Source: Rhynchopus euleeides (taxonomy: Eukaryota; Euglenozoa; Diplonemea; Diplonemida; Diplonemidae). Taken from it: a DNA stretch of 64,000 nt. Positions 29,568 to 41,139 of the stretch are shown piece after piece. The DNA lies in assembly GCA_963210315.1 (NCBI GenBank), contig OY723323.1, forward strand, positions 1 through 64,000. The letters are read 5' to 3'. How positions within the stretch are numbered: position 1 is the first letter of the stretch; each line of letters opens with the position of its first letter. Both the position numbers and the translations under genes were made by a program. The notes beneath the pieces are model-generated. The model made no database searches and had not been told where the DNA came from. It worked only from the letters and a program-made list of their open reading frames with translations.

Positions 29568-30802
29568 GAGTACCAAAATGGCACTACCAGACCCTGTACG
29601 TGCCACCAAAATTTTCGGTTTTCCGTGGGTACCCAGCCATAATTGATGAAATGCAGTTGACCGGAATTTTTCGATAAACTTTTTTTTTCTCGAAAGATAT
29701 AAAGCTCATAACCCTGCTACGTTTAGCCCAAAATTTTTGTACATATCGTCACGTACAGACGTCGGTAGTATATTTTTTCAAAGGAATTTTTTGGGTATTT
29801 TTAGCACTGTGGGTTCAAACCTCACTTTTTTTTTTTTTTTTTTTTTTACAAAACTCCAATTTGGGTGGTTCGAACACCCTGGGTGGGTCAAAATCGGGTG
29901 TCTCAAAAATGCGCGAATGGTTCAGATACTGGGTGTGAAACGGTATATAATGTCCAAATATGGGTCCCCAGCCAGGACCCATTAGGTCGTTTTTTTTGGC
30001 CAAAACCCTGTTTTTTGCCCATTTTCACCTAAAAAATGGCATTTCTGTGAAAATGGCTGGGGACCCACCGTGTGACGGGTACCACCGTTTTTGACCCAGA
30101 TTTCGGGTCAGAAACGGTGCAAACTGTTGGTGAGCTCACCAGGGCCCAGTATGGAGCTCCAGGTACATATTGAGGTGAAATCATGGGGTGTTTTCTAAGG
30201 AATCTAGGTGTGTTGGAAGCAAGTTGACCACCTGGGTGGGTACTTTTTTTTTTTTTTTTTTTTTTTCCACACCCAGATTCTGGTACAGAAACGGGTATAT
30301 CTGGGTCCAAAAAAGTGGCCGATTTGGGGTGCCAAAACCCCAAAAATAGGTCCAAAAATGGCCAAAAAACACTTTTTGGAACACCAAAAACGACTTAATT
30401 GGTGGTGGCTGGGCAGTACCCTACCAACGTTTTGATTCCTCTCTGACCCAATATCCCCACCTCTCGCGCATTTTTGAGACACCCGAAATAGACCCCCCCA
30501 GGGTGTTCGAACCACCAAAGTTGGAGTTTGTCCAAAAACGAGAAAGTGTGTTTCCTACCAACACTGCTACAAATTTCCCAAAAATTCCTTCGAAAAAATA
30601 TACTACCGGTGTCTGTACGTGACGATATGTATATTTTTTTTGGGTGAAACGTAGTAGGGTCATGAGCTTTATATCTTTCAGAAAAAAAAATTTTATCGAA
30701 AAATTCCGGTCCATTGAATTCTATCAATTATGGCTGAGGACCCATAAAAAATCGAAAATACCAGTGGCACGGACAGGGTCTGGTAGTGCCATTTTGGTAC
30801 TC
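29568..30802. mobile_element. Fold-back element, second copy
   Basis: Same as 21803-23039, differing slightly in poly(T) lengths. Confidence 0.75.
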
Positions 30803-30870
30803 AAAATGCCTCCTGGGTGGTGTGGAAAATCGGTACGTTTTTTTGAAAAAAAAAAAAAAAGTTTTTTTTA

Positions 30871-30989
30871 GGATTCAAGCACCCGGACTTCCCAACTGGT
30901 CACCCACGTCAGTACTATCCAGGCCTGCTGGTGCTTAACTTCTCAAATCAGGCGGGATGAGGTGTATTCACCAGAGTATGGCCGAATCC
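30871..30989 (-). rRNA. 5S ribosomal RNA
   Basis: Same as the copy at 23108-23226, offset 7,763. Confidence 0.96.
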
Positions 30990-31089
30990 AATAAGGAGTT
31001 CGGAATTGTAATCAGAAAGGCAGCCCACCCCATTTTCCCCTTTACCCCTGGTCTACACCAAAAAATATGGGTCCCAAAAAAAAATTGTA

Positions 31090-31208
31090 GGATTCAAGCA
31101 CCCGGACTTCCCAACTGGTCACCCACGTCAGTACTATCCAGGCCTGCTGGTGCTTAACTTCTCAAATCAGGCGGGATGAGGTGTATTCACCAGAGTATGG
31201 CCGAATCC
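31090..31208 (-). rRNA. 5S ribosomal RNA
   Basis: Same as the copy at 23327-23445. Confidence 0.96.
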
Positions 31209-31722
31209 AATAAGGAGTTCAGAGTTGTATTCATAAAGGCATCCCACCCCATACCCCCCTGTATACTGGACCATACATACAAAAAAAGGTGGTTGCGTTG
31301 TGTGCTGGTTATGCTCCAAGTTCTAATATTTATGTGTTGAAGACTGAACGCAATCGGAGGTAAAACCTGAGTTTCAGACTCGTCATGGGTCGAAAGTCAT
31401 TCTGTGCGAGCGCACAAATGGCCAAATATGTCCGCACATGGTCCCACAACTGGGTCCTGCGTGCAAGCAGATTTTGGAAGCATTTGATAAATCAGCATGA
31501 TTTTGCAAATTGCGAGTTGCATTTGTTTGGTAGAAGTAGCACAACAACTTAGCACCTACAAGATGGGTACCTCCAACTTGGGGGCACACAACCCATAATC
31601 GTATAGCAGTCCAGTTCCCAAGTTGCAGGTTTGAGCATCTGTGTCAAACCTGCAACCTTACATACAGACCAAGCAATGAATATGATACCATAGCTGCAAA
31701 GTTACAGGTACCTATATTTTGG

Positions 31723-31829
31723 AGCCCAGAAATGGGACATCCGTCAAAATTGGATCGATACAGAGAAGATTAGCATGGTCCCTGCGCAAGGATGACACGC
31801 ATTAATCGAGAAAGTATCACCTTTTTTTT
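31723..31829 (+). ncRNA. U6 snRNA
   Basis: Same as the copy at 23960-24066, ending in TTTTTTTT. Confidence 0.97.
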
Positions 31830-31849
31830 CACATATTTTTGTTTTTTAT

Positions 31850-31967
31850 AATAAATATCTCCTCTCAGGATTGGTATCCCAGGAGGAGTTCTGTCAGTTT
31901 TGGGTCTCTTTTCAGAGTCAGTCCATACCAATGAAGTACAGAAACTGTAGCTTAAGAAATCGTTGGT
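31850..31967 (-). ncRNA. Spliced leader RNA (minus-type A)
   Basis: Exon 31929-31967; copy of the gene at 24087. Confidence 0.94.
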
Positions 31968-32334
31968 TGCCCTTACAAATAGAGGCTAAGTGACACTTTG
32001 CAGTATTTTCACCTATTGCACAGAGTAACCTGAGTATTCACCAGTGTTGGAGAGTACACACCCTTGTTACTATGGCTCACCACCTGTCAAAAAAACTAAG
32101 AGGCAAGCCTTCAGGCTGAAGAGGCTACAAGCTTACAGCCGAAGAATCTTACCCCTGTTTCACCACATACCCAGGACTGCACTGCTGAGGTAGCATATTA
32201 TGGTAGCAGTGTACAAGCCCAGTTGGGGGTTTGAGTTCCCCCTAATATATATACAGTATACATACTGGGGTGTGGGTCCTGAGATATGGAGTGGCGGCTG
32301 TACATCCCCTAAGCAACGGTTTCTTAATAGGGGC

Positions 32335-32530
32335 ATACCTTCTCGGCCTTTTGGCTAAGATCAAGTGTATTATCTGTTCTTATCAGCTTAATATCTGATA
32401 CAGTACCTTGTGTACTGAACGATATTAACGCAATTTCTCAACGGGGTGATGGGTCGCCAGGGCAACCTGGTCCATTCACACGTGTTGACACGTGTTGCCC
32501 TGGAGCTGCACAACATCCAGGAGTGGCACA
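32335..32530 (+). ncRNA. U2 snRNA with 10-bp insertion
   Basis: As the other U2 copies, but GACACGTGTT is duplicated at about 32484-32494 in the 3' stem region, lengthening the RNA by 10 nt. The 5' functional half is unchanged. Confidence 0.93.
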
Positions 32531-32597
32531 CCCACCTATGTTTTTATATACACAGAGACAAGAGAACAACAAGTATGCAGTGTATACAGTGTATACC

Positions 32598-32636
<39 letters not shown>

Positions 32637-33099
32637 TAGGTATAGTAGGCAAAAAAAAGTCGCCTCCCCAGTTCGAGCTGTTGAATTGGAGGACTCCTCA
32701 CTCTGCTCTGCACTGCGATCCTTGAACTGTCCACTGCAGGGGTTAGGAGCTGCTCTGTGACCAGCCTGGCCCGGTTCACCCCATTTTACTCCAATTGTTG
32801 CTAAGGTTTGCACCAAAGCCACAACCGGGACAGTAGACTAACAGGGACAGTAGCATCAACACAGAAGTAGAGGAACCCTTGGACCCAGTCCAAGATTGCC
32901 CAGTTCTGAGAAGCCTTGCCCTCCCAAGCTAGGAGTAACAGAGTGTTGCTGACACACTCCGGCTAATAAATACTGTTTTCCTAACTTGGTGTCTATGAAT
33001 GGTATAACCATCAAACCTACGTACGTCAATTTGCAGGTTTGATAGTTTGTACAGAATTTTGTATTCTGTATGGCCTGAATAGCACAATAAATAAAGAAC

Positions 33100-33242
33100 A
33101 TTTGCTGCAAAGGCAGCTTCACAAATTGCCAATGGTGCCGCCGAAGCAGCCCATGGCGGGAATTGGGTAGTTTTCAACCAGCAATCTCTCCATGGCGTCC
33201 CTGTTTGGTCATAGCCTATGGATTTATCCCGAGCGCAAGGAT
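33100..33242 (-). ncRNA. U4 snRNA
   Basis: Same as the copy at 16358-16500. Confidence 0.92.
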
Positions 33243-33331
33243 ACCCCTTATAAAATACCGTTGGTTAGGGGGGGTACGTAGCCGACATGGGAATTGCACA
33301 GGTCAAGGGGTCCATGAGTATATAATATAAA

Positions 33332-33537
33332 AAACAAGCTGTAAGTGGAAGGGCTGTGCTGATTGGGAAGCCAATTTCCAAGGAAAAGGGTAACCCAGTT
33401 TTAGAACAATCATCGCAAGGCTCATGCTGCACATGCCCGACCGTCTTCATCATCCAGCTTTGGTCTTGTGCTAGAGAAAACAATCTCCAACACGAATGTA
33501 CTCAAAAACAGATCCTGTGTAGAGTACAGTCTTGCCC
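33332..33537 (-). ncRNA. U3 snoRNA
   Basis: Same as the copy at 16590-16795. Confidence 0.83.
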
Positions 33538-33634
33538 TTTACAAAAACCGTTGCTTAGGGGGGGTACGTAGCCGACATGGAATTGCACAAGTGGAGGGGT
33601 CCATGATTTTTAGTTAAAAAAGGTGGGTTTGTGC

Positions 33635-33776
33635 AGAACACAGCACCACCGCTGTCAAAAATTTCACTGTGCATCCCAGCCGAAGCCAGTGCCACCAGTG
33701 CCCCCTGCGCAGTGCAATGCAGGGGCCACTGGTGTGTCAACACCCTTGTTGATCAGGTTAGACACCAGTAAGGTAT
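33635..33776 (-). ncRNA. U1 snRNA
   Basis: Same as the copy at 16893-17034. Confidence 0.87.
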
Positions 33777-33854
33777 GTAACCCTCCATAGAAGAACCGTT
33801 GGTTAGAGGGGGAGATCCTGTCTGCCTAACCAACGGTTTCCCCAACAAGGGGTA

Positions 33855-33970
33855 TCTCACAACTTTTGCCCAGAACGAACTCATCTTTCGCCTTTTACTA
33901 AAGATGACCGTGGGTAAGAGTTACTCAAGTGAAAGCATAATTTTTGAAGAGGCCTCTGTGTCTCACTTGT
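33855..33970 (+). ncRNA. U5 snRNA
   Basis: Same as the copy at 17113-17228. Confidence 0.95.
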
Positions 33971-34161
33971 TTTTATAACCGCACAAAATTACAACCAAGT
34001 TATTGGCAATATGGGAGGTAACAAAACACGTAGTAAAATACTGAATAAAACACTGCAAAACCACAGATTTGCCAGGAATGGTGCAGCTGTGTGTACTTTA
34101 CCAAGTGTACACACATTATTCACACTTTACCACAACTCAAACACAGGTCCAGAATAGGAAA

Positions 34162-34281
34162 GTATAAAATTTTCCTCTCAGGATTGATATCCCAGGAGGA
34201 AATTCTGTCAGTTTTGGGTCTCTTTTCAGAGTCAGTCCATACCAATGAAGTACAGAAACTGTAGCTTAAGAAATCGTTGGT
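34162..34281 (-). ncRNA. Spliced leader RNA (minus-type B)
   Basis: Exon 34243-34281; copy of the gene at 26389. Confidence 0.94.
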
Positions 34282-36347
34282 TGCCCTTGTAAATAGAGGC
34301 TAAGTACCACTTTGCAGCATTTTCACCTATTGTGCAGAGTAACCCCAGAAACTGTTGATTTTCATACTTGAGATTTCTGAGGTTCTGGGATGCAGATTCC
34401 GGAGTGTGGCCATAAAAATATCCAGAACACCATCTCGGTGCGTGCCAGGGGTTGGAAGCCTCCTGAAATCATCGGGAGAGCCCTGGAAAGGCGGTGCCTC
34501 ACGCTGGTTTGAGGCTGTGGTGGTGTAAATGGGTAAAACCCCACTTTCCTAGTAAATCCCTCCTGTTGGGTCCCCTACCCTGTTTCCCCCAAGATTTGGG
34601 GGCTTTCTGAAGCAGGGTTTGATGAACTGGCCCCAAACAAGTGCCCAACCCTTTTTTACTCTGGTCCTGTGGGTGTTTTGGGGGGGTTTGAACCCATTTT
34701 CTCACCCTGGGGTGCTGTTCTGAATATTTTACTGCCCTCTGTTCTGCCTACCCCGGATGTGGTGAAATCGGGGTGGTCCGATTCTGTTCCGCGTTTCGGG
34801 GTGGAAAATCTGTGTTCCGGGTTTGAACAAATGGCACCGTGACAATGGGGTGCCTGGCCGTTTCCACCCTCGCTTTCGATGTTCATGGGGCGGAGATTTT
34901 AATTATTTACTTGCATAAGAACTGTGCACCCCGCTGCTGGGGAGTCGATTTTTGGGCAAAAGTGGGTGCATGAAACAGAGGCGATCCGAGGTGCTTCTCT
35001 GTCAACCTGCTGTTACGAAGCTGGTTCTTTTGCCCTCTGGAGCTCTGTAGATCATGCGCAGACCGGTTAGGAGGCCAGTTCTGGCGGATAAAAATGTTTA
35101 AAACATGTTTTTTGGTCAAAAAATCAGGTCACCACCACCGGTTGCGCAACAGCGCATCTCGCTGAAATTACCCCAGAAATCTTCCCAGACCGGCACCCTG
35201 GGTGCTCTACCAGGTTTTTTCACATATGGGCGCTCCTTGTGCACCCAGGAAGGCGAGTTCGTTCAGCTTCCGGGGCCATCCGTCAGTGTTCAGCCCCGAA
35301 GAGGACCCCATGAGGTCGGTCGTTTTTGCCTGTTGTCGGGTCGATGCAAGAAAATTCTCTTCCGAATTTCAAACGTAAACCTAGCCAGATATGTGATCGT
35401 ACCTTACATCGTTGGGTTCCGCTGGTCTGACCGTTCAAATTTCACTTCAGAGAGTAGTCTCGGAAATGAGCTCTGCATACTTTCAAGGCCACAATACCTT
35501 CGAAAAAAGTGTCGGTTTTTCAGGTGCATGCCGGAGGCTGTCGGGTAGAAAAAGTGGTTCTAAACATTGCGCAGCGCACATTTTGTATTTCTATCGATGA
35601 AATTCGGGCCTGTGCATATATGCAGGGGCCCTGGAATCACGATTCGTTTCACATCCCAGGCCAGCCGTGAGGTTTGCACAGGTGTGGGAAATTTTTTTTG
35701 GCTGACCAACTTTTCTGAACTTTGGGCTATAATCACATGTTTTCACCCATTTCAGGCATCGGGACAGCATTTCCGGAAAATTTCCACCGGACCGCATTTA
35801 TCCCTCCAGTGACGGGGAACACACGGTGGTGCTGGAATTCCACCCCAGATCAGCACAGAAAATTTTTTTCGCAAAGGGGAAAAAACACCCTGAAAAATGG
35901 GGCCCTGTTTTTGGGGGTGATTTTTACCATCTGGGACCCCCTGTGTGCACATTTTACATTTCTATCGGTTGAAATCGGGTACAAAGGAGCTCCCTGGGCC
36001 GTTTTCAAACCCGGATCTCGCTGTGCGGCCATATTTTCACACCCTAGGTGCTGGAAAATGGCCTGAAAAAAATGGGTCCAAATGGGCCCAAAATTGAAAA
36101 CAGGCAAGTTTCACACACCCAGGCAGAGGTGTCACCCCATATGTACTGGCACCGTATCAAGGCCAGAATCTGGGGGTGGAACGGGGTAGCATATGTTGGG
36201 GTCACAGATGCTGTGTGGGTGGTTCAAACCCGGTACTGGTCCCGTCACACCCCAGATTCTGAATACGAAACCAACGGTTCCTGGGTCTACTCTGCAGAAT
36301 AGCTGGTTTTGGGGCAAAGTGACAATTAGCCTCCATTTACAAGGGCA

Positions 36348-36467
36348 ACCAACGATTTCTTAAGCTACAGTTTCTGTACTTCATTGGTATGGACTGACTC
36401 TGAATAGAGTGCCACAACTGACAGTTTTCCCTTGGGATTGACAATCCTGGGGGAAATTTTTATACCT
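36348..36467 (+). ncRNA. Spliced leader RNA (plus-type)
   Basis: Exon 36348-36386; equivalent to the gene at 28575. Confidence 0.95.
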
Positions 36468-36728
36468 GAACAACAAGAATATGTGGAAAGCCACTAAAAA
36501 ATGTTAAAAACATACAAACCCCCTACAAAGCACTAAATTGCACCCAATTTCCAGTACCCAGTTCTCCCATATTTCTGCAGATATCTGGGTTCATTCTGGG
36601 TGCCAAAATGCACCACACATTCACACCAGAGCCCACATTCTGAATGGGCAACCCACGATTTTCTGGGTTACTCTGTGCAATAGGTGGAAATGCTGCAAAG
36701 TCGCAATTAGCCTCCATTTACAAGGGCA

Positions 36729-36846
36729 ACCAACGATTTCTTAAGCTACAGTTTCTGTACTTCATTGGTATGGACTGACTCTGAATAGAGTACCAAAAAT
36801 GACAGTTTTCCCTTGGGATTGACAATCCTGGGGGGAATTTTTATAT
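36729..36846 (+). ncRNA. Spliced leader RNA (plus-type)
   Basis: Exon 36729-36767; equivalent to the gene at 28956. Confidence 0.95.
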
Positions 36847-38763
36847 CTGAACAAGAAGAAAATATGTAGAAAACCAGTAAAAATCACAAAAGCACTAAAA
36901 GTCACTGAAAATCACTAAAATGTATCTAATTTCCAGGACCCAATTTACCCACATTTCTGCTGATATCTGGGCTGATTCTGGGTCCCAAAATGTGCCACCA
37001 GAGCCCACATTCTGAATGGGCAACCCACAAATTCTGGGGTTACTCTGCACAATGCCACGCCCAACCCTTCTTTACTCTGGTCCTGTGGGTGTTTTGGGGG
37101 GGTTTGAACCCATTTTCTCACCCTGGGGTGCTGTTCTGAATATTTTACTGCCCTCTGTTCTGCCTACCCCGGATGTGGTGAAATCGGGGTGGTCCGATTC
37201 TGTTCCGCGTTTCGGGGTGGAAAATCTGTGTTCCGGGTTTGAACAAATGGCACCGTGACAATGGGGTGCCTGGCCGTTTCCACCCTCGCTTTCGATGTTC
37301 ATGGGGCGGAGATTTTAATTATTTACTTGCATAAGAACTGTGCACCCCGCTGCTGGGGAGTCGATTTTTGGGCAAAAGTGGGTGCATGAAACAGAGGCGA
37401 TCCGAGGTGCTTCTCTGTCAACCTGCTGTTACGAAGCTGGTTCTTTTGCCCTCTGGAGCTCTGTAGATCATGCGCAGACCGGTTAGGAGGCCAGTTCTGG
37501 CGGATAAAAATGTTTAAAACATGTTTTTTGGTCAAAAAATCAGGTCACCACCACCGGTTGCGCAACAGCGCATCTCGCTGAAATTACCCCAGAAATCTTC
37601 CCAGACCGGCACCCTGGGTGCTCTACCAGGTTTTTTCACATATGGGCGCTCCTTGTGCACCCAGGAAGGCGAGTTCGTTCAGCTTCCGGGGCCATCCGTC
37701 AGTGTTCAGCCCCGAAGAGGACCCCATGAGGTCGGTCGTTTTTGCCTGTTGTCGGGTCGATGCAAGAAAATTCTCTTCCGAATTTCAAACGTAAACCTAG
37801 CCAGATATGTGATCGTACCTTACATCGTTGGGTTCCGCTGGTCTGACCGTTCAAATTTCACTTCAGAGAGTAGTCTCGGAAATGAGCTCTGCATACTTTC
37901 AAGGCCACAATACCTTCGAAAAAAGTGTCGGTTTTTCAGGTGCATGCCGGAGGCTGTCGGGTAGAAAAAGTGGTTCTAAACATTGCGCAGCGCACATTTT
38001 GTATTTCTATCGATGAAATTCGGGCCTGTGCATATATGCAGGGGCCCTGGAATCACGATTCGTTTCACATCCCAGGCCAGCCGTGAGGTTTGCACAGGTG
38101 TGGGAAATTTTTTTTGGCTGACCAACTTTTCTGAACTTTGGGCTATAATCACATGTTTTCACCCATTTCAGGCATCGGGACAGCATTTCCGGAAAATTTC
38201 CACCGGACCGCATTTATCCCTCCAGTGACGGGGAACACACGGTGGTGCTGGAATTCCACCCCAGATCAGCACAGAAAATTTTTTTCGCAAAGGGGAAAAA
38301 ACACCCTGAAAAATGGGGCCCTGTTTTTGGGGGTGATTTTTACCATCTGGGACCCCCTGTGTGCACATTTTACATTTCTATCGGTTGAAATCGGGTACAA
38401 AGGAGCTCCCTGGGCCGTTTTCAAACCCGGATCTCGCTGTGCGGCCATATTTTCACACCCTAGGTGCTGGAAAATGGCCTGAAAAAAATGGGTCCAAATG
38501 GGCCCAAAATTGAAAACAGGCAAGTTTCACACACCCAGGCAGAGGTGTCACCCCATATGTACTGGCACCGTATCAAGGCCAGAATCTGGGGGTGGAACGG
38601 GGTAGCATATGTTGGGGTCACAGATGCTGTGTGGGTGGTTCAAACCCGGTACTGGTCCCGTCACACCCCAGATTCTGAATACGAAACCAACGGTTCCTGG
38701 GTCTACTCTGCAGAATAGCTGGTTTTGGGGCAAAGTGACAATTAGCCTCCATTTACAAGGGCA

Positions 38764-38883
38764 ACCAACGATTTCTTAAGCTACAGTTTCTGTACTTCAT
38801 TGGTATGGACTGACTCTGAATAGAGTGCCACAACTGACAGTTTTCCCTTGGGATTGACAATCCTGGGGGAAATTTTTATACCT
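38764..38883 (+). ncRNA. Spliced leader RNA (plus-type)
   Basis: Exon 38764-38802; in the partial fourth unit, offset 2,416 from the copy at 36348. Confidence 0.95.
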
Positions 38884-39144
38884 GAACAACAAGAATATGT
38901 GGAAAGCCACTAAAAAATGTTAAAAACATACAAACCCCCTACAAAGCACTAAATTGCACCCAATTTCCAGTACCCAGTTCTCCCATATTTCTGCAGATAT
39001 CTGGGTTCATTCTGGGTGCCAAAATGCACCACACATTCACACCAGAGCCCACATTCTGAATGGGCAACCCACGATTTTCTGGGTTACTCTGTGCAATAGG
39101 TGGAAATGCTGCAAAGTCGCAATTAGCCTCCATTTACAAGGGCA

Positions 39145-39262
39145 ACCAACGATTTCTTAAGCTACAGTTTCTGTACTTCATTGGTATGGACTGACTCTGA
39201 ATAAAGTACCAAAAATGACAGTTTTCCCTTGGGATTGACAATCCTGGGGGGAATTTTTATAT
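39145..39262 (+). ncRNA. Spliced leader RNA (plus-type)
   Basis: Exon 39145-39183. The intron carries one substitution (GAATAAAG for GAATAGAG). Confidence 0.94.
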
Positions 39263-39354
39263 CTGAACAAGAAGAAAATATGTAGAAAACCAGTAAAAAT
39301 CACAAAAGCACTAAAAGTCACTGAAAATCACTAAAATGTATCTAATTTCCAGGA

Positions 39355-39363
39355 CCCAATTTA
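39355..39363. repeat. 9-bp target-site duplication, left
   Basis: CCCAATTTA, repeated at 40741-40749 on the other side of the Mutator-like element. Unoccupied array copies have it once. Confidence 0.85.
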
Positions 39364-39585
39364 GGCAGGGGAGACTCTCTGGTGGCCATTTTTCTTGACT
39401 CTCCAGTGGATCCGTTTTTAGCTGAAAAACACGATTTTTGTTGACTCTCCAGTGGTTCCGTTTTTGGCACATTTTTCTTGACTCTCCAGTGGTTTGGCAA
39501 AACGGAACCACCAGAGAGTCAAGAAAAATTTTTGGAAAATTTTGACTTTTTTCACTCGGGGGTCACTTTTTTTTTTTTTTTTCCC

Positions 39586-39702
39586 TGTAAAAATTTCCCC
39601 CAGGATTGTCAATCCCAAGGGAAAACTGTCATTTTTAGTACTCTATTCAGAGTCAGTCCATACCAATGAAGTACAGAAACTGTAGCTTGAGAAATCGTTG
39701 GT
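39586..39702 (-). ncRNA. Spliced leader RNA inside transposon
   Basis: Exon 39664-39702 with one change (TTTCTCAAGC for TTTCTTAAGC). Plus-type intron, hairpin, Sm-like AAATTTTTAC and the usual SL upstream region are all present, so it may be functional. Confidence 0.88.
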
Positions 39703-39793
39703 TGCCCTTGTAAATGGAGGCTAATTGCGACTTTGCAGCATTTTCACCTATTGTACAGAGTACACCAAGGAATTTTTGGTGTCCTGTACAGCC

Positions 39794-40275
39794 TCAGATT
39801 ACTGAGTAAATCAGGTCTGTTGAGTGGGTGTCTGTATCTTATTTAAATGTTTATGTTTTAGCAGTCTGACACTGTAGTGCACAGTGATCGGGCCAGTTCC
39901 ACTGTTCCCTGGGAGTCTTGTAAGGAACATAGTGTAGGGTTTTTGTGTTTTTTAGTGGTCAGATTACTGAGTAAATCAGGTCTGTTGAGTGGGTGTCTGT
40001 ATCCTATTTAAATGTTTATGTTTTAGCAGTCTGACACTGTAGTGCACAGTGATCGGGCCAGTTCCACTGTTCCCTGGGAGTCTTGTAAGGAACATAGTGT
40101 AGGGTTTTTGTGTTTTTTAGTGGTCAGATTACTGAGTAAATCAGGTCTGTTGAGTGGGTGTCTGTATCTTATTTAAATGTTTATGTTTTAGCAGTCTGAC
40201 ACTGTAGTGCACAGTGATCGGGCCAGTTACACTGTTCCCTGGGAGTCCTTGTAAGGAACATAGTCTAGTGATTTT
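39794..40275. repeat. Three 165-166 bp tandem repeats
   Basis: Units start CAGATTACTGAGTAAATCAG at 39794, 39960 and 40125 and differ by a few bases. A short inverted piece of the same unit lies at about 40374-40420. Confidence 0.92.
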
Positions 40276-40902
40276 GTGTTTCTTCACCTTGGTGTCTATG
40301 AATGGTATAACCATCAAACCTACGTACGTCAATTTTCAGGTTTGATAGTTTGTACAGTGTTGAATCCTGAGCTAAAACAAAAACATTTAAATAAGATACA
40401 GACACCCACTCAACAGACCTCAAATACTCAGTGGATTCTTACCACCAAAACAACACATTTTTCTTGACTCTCCGGTGAAAACGGAACCACCGGAGAGTCA
40501 AGAAAAATGTCCACAAAACTGGAACCACCAGAGAGTCAACAAAAATCAGAAAATAGCAGAAAAAACGGATCCACCGGAGAGTCAAGAAATGTCCTGCAGA
40601 AAAACGCGGAACCACTGGAGAGTCAAGAAAAATGGGTCCAAAAACGGAACCACCAGAGAGTCAACAAAAATCGTGTTTTTCAGCTAAAAACGGAGCCACT
40701 GGAGAGTCAAGAAAAGTGGCCACCAGAGAGTCTCCCCTGGCCCAATTTACCCACATTTCTGCTGATATCTGGGCTGATTCTGGGTCCCAAAATGTGCCAC
40801 CAGAGCCCACATTCCGAATGGGCAACCCACAAATTCTGGGGTTACTCTGCACAATAGGTGGAAATACTACCAAGTGACAATTAGCCTCTATTTACAAGGG
40901 CA

Positions 40903-41022
40903 ACCAACGATTTCTTAAGCTACAGTTTCTGTACTTCATTGGTATGGACTGACTCTGAATAGAGTACCAAAACTGACAGTTTTCCCTTGGGATTGACAAT
41001 CCTGGGGGAAATTTTTATATCT
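40903..41022 (+). ncRNA. Spliced leader RNA (plus-type)
   Basis: Exon 40903-40941; equivalent to the gene at 29328. The last SL gene of the array. Confidence 0.95.
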
Positions 41023-41139
41023 GAACAAAAAAATTCTGTAGAAAACCACTAAAAACACAAAAACACTGACAAGTGTTAAATTGCACCCAATTTCCAGTAC
41101 CTGATTTTCCCATATTTCAACTCATATCTGGGCTGATTC

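Larger units (their letters stand above)
24081..31843. repeat. RNA-gene tandem unit 2 (7,763 bp)
   Basis: Same gene order as unit 1 but without the LINE insertion. It is essentially superimposable on unit 3 up to about 37,055 (offset 7,763, then 7,773 after a 10-bp insertion in the unit 3 U2 gene). Confidence 0.95.
31844..37055. repeat. RNA-gene tandem unit 3, truncated
   Basis: Carries SL(-), U2, U4, U3, U1, U5, SL(-) and two plus-strand SL genes, then breaks at about 37,055 (GCACAAT/GCCACG). The sequence jumps back to the equivalent of 34,646, so the fold-back element, 5S genes and U6 are missing. Confidence 0.93.
39364..40740. mobile_element. Mutator-like TIR element carrying an SL RNA gene
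   Basis: 1,377 bp with inverted ends of about 100 bp (CAGGGGAGACTCTCTGGTGG then CCA...TTTTCTTGACTCTCCAGTGG) and a 9-bp target-site duplication, the combination typical of Mutator-like elements. No transposase ORF is present, so it is non-autonomous. Inside are an SL RNA gene (39586-39702), three 166-bp tandem repeats and a stretch shared with the U2-U4 spacer of the array. Extra inverted GACTCTCCAGTGG blocks suggest nested rearrangement. Confidence 0.85.
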
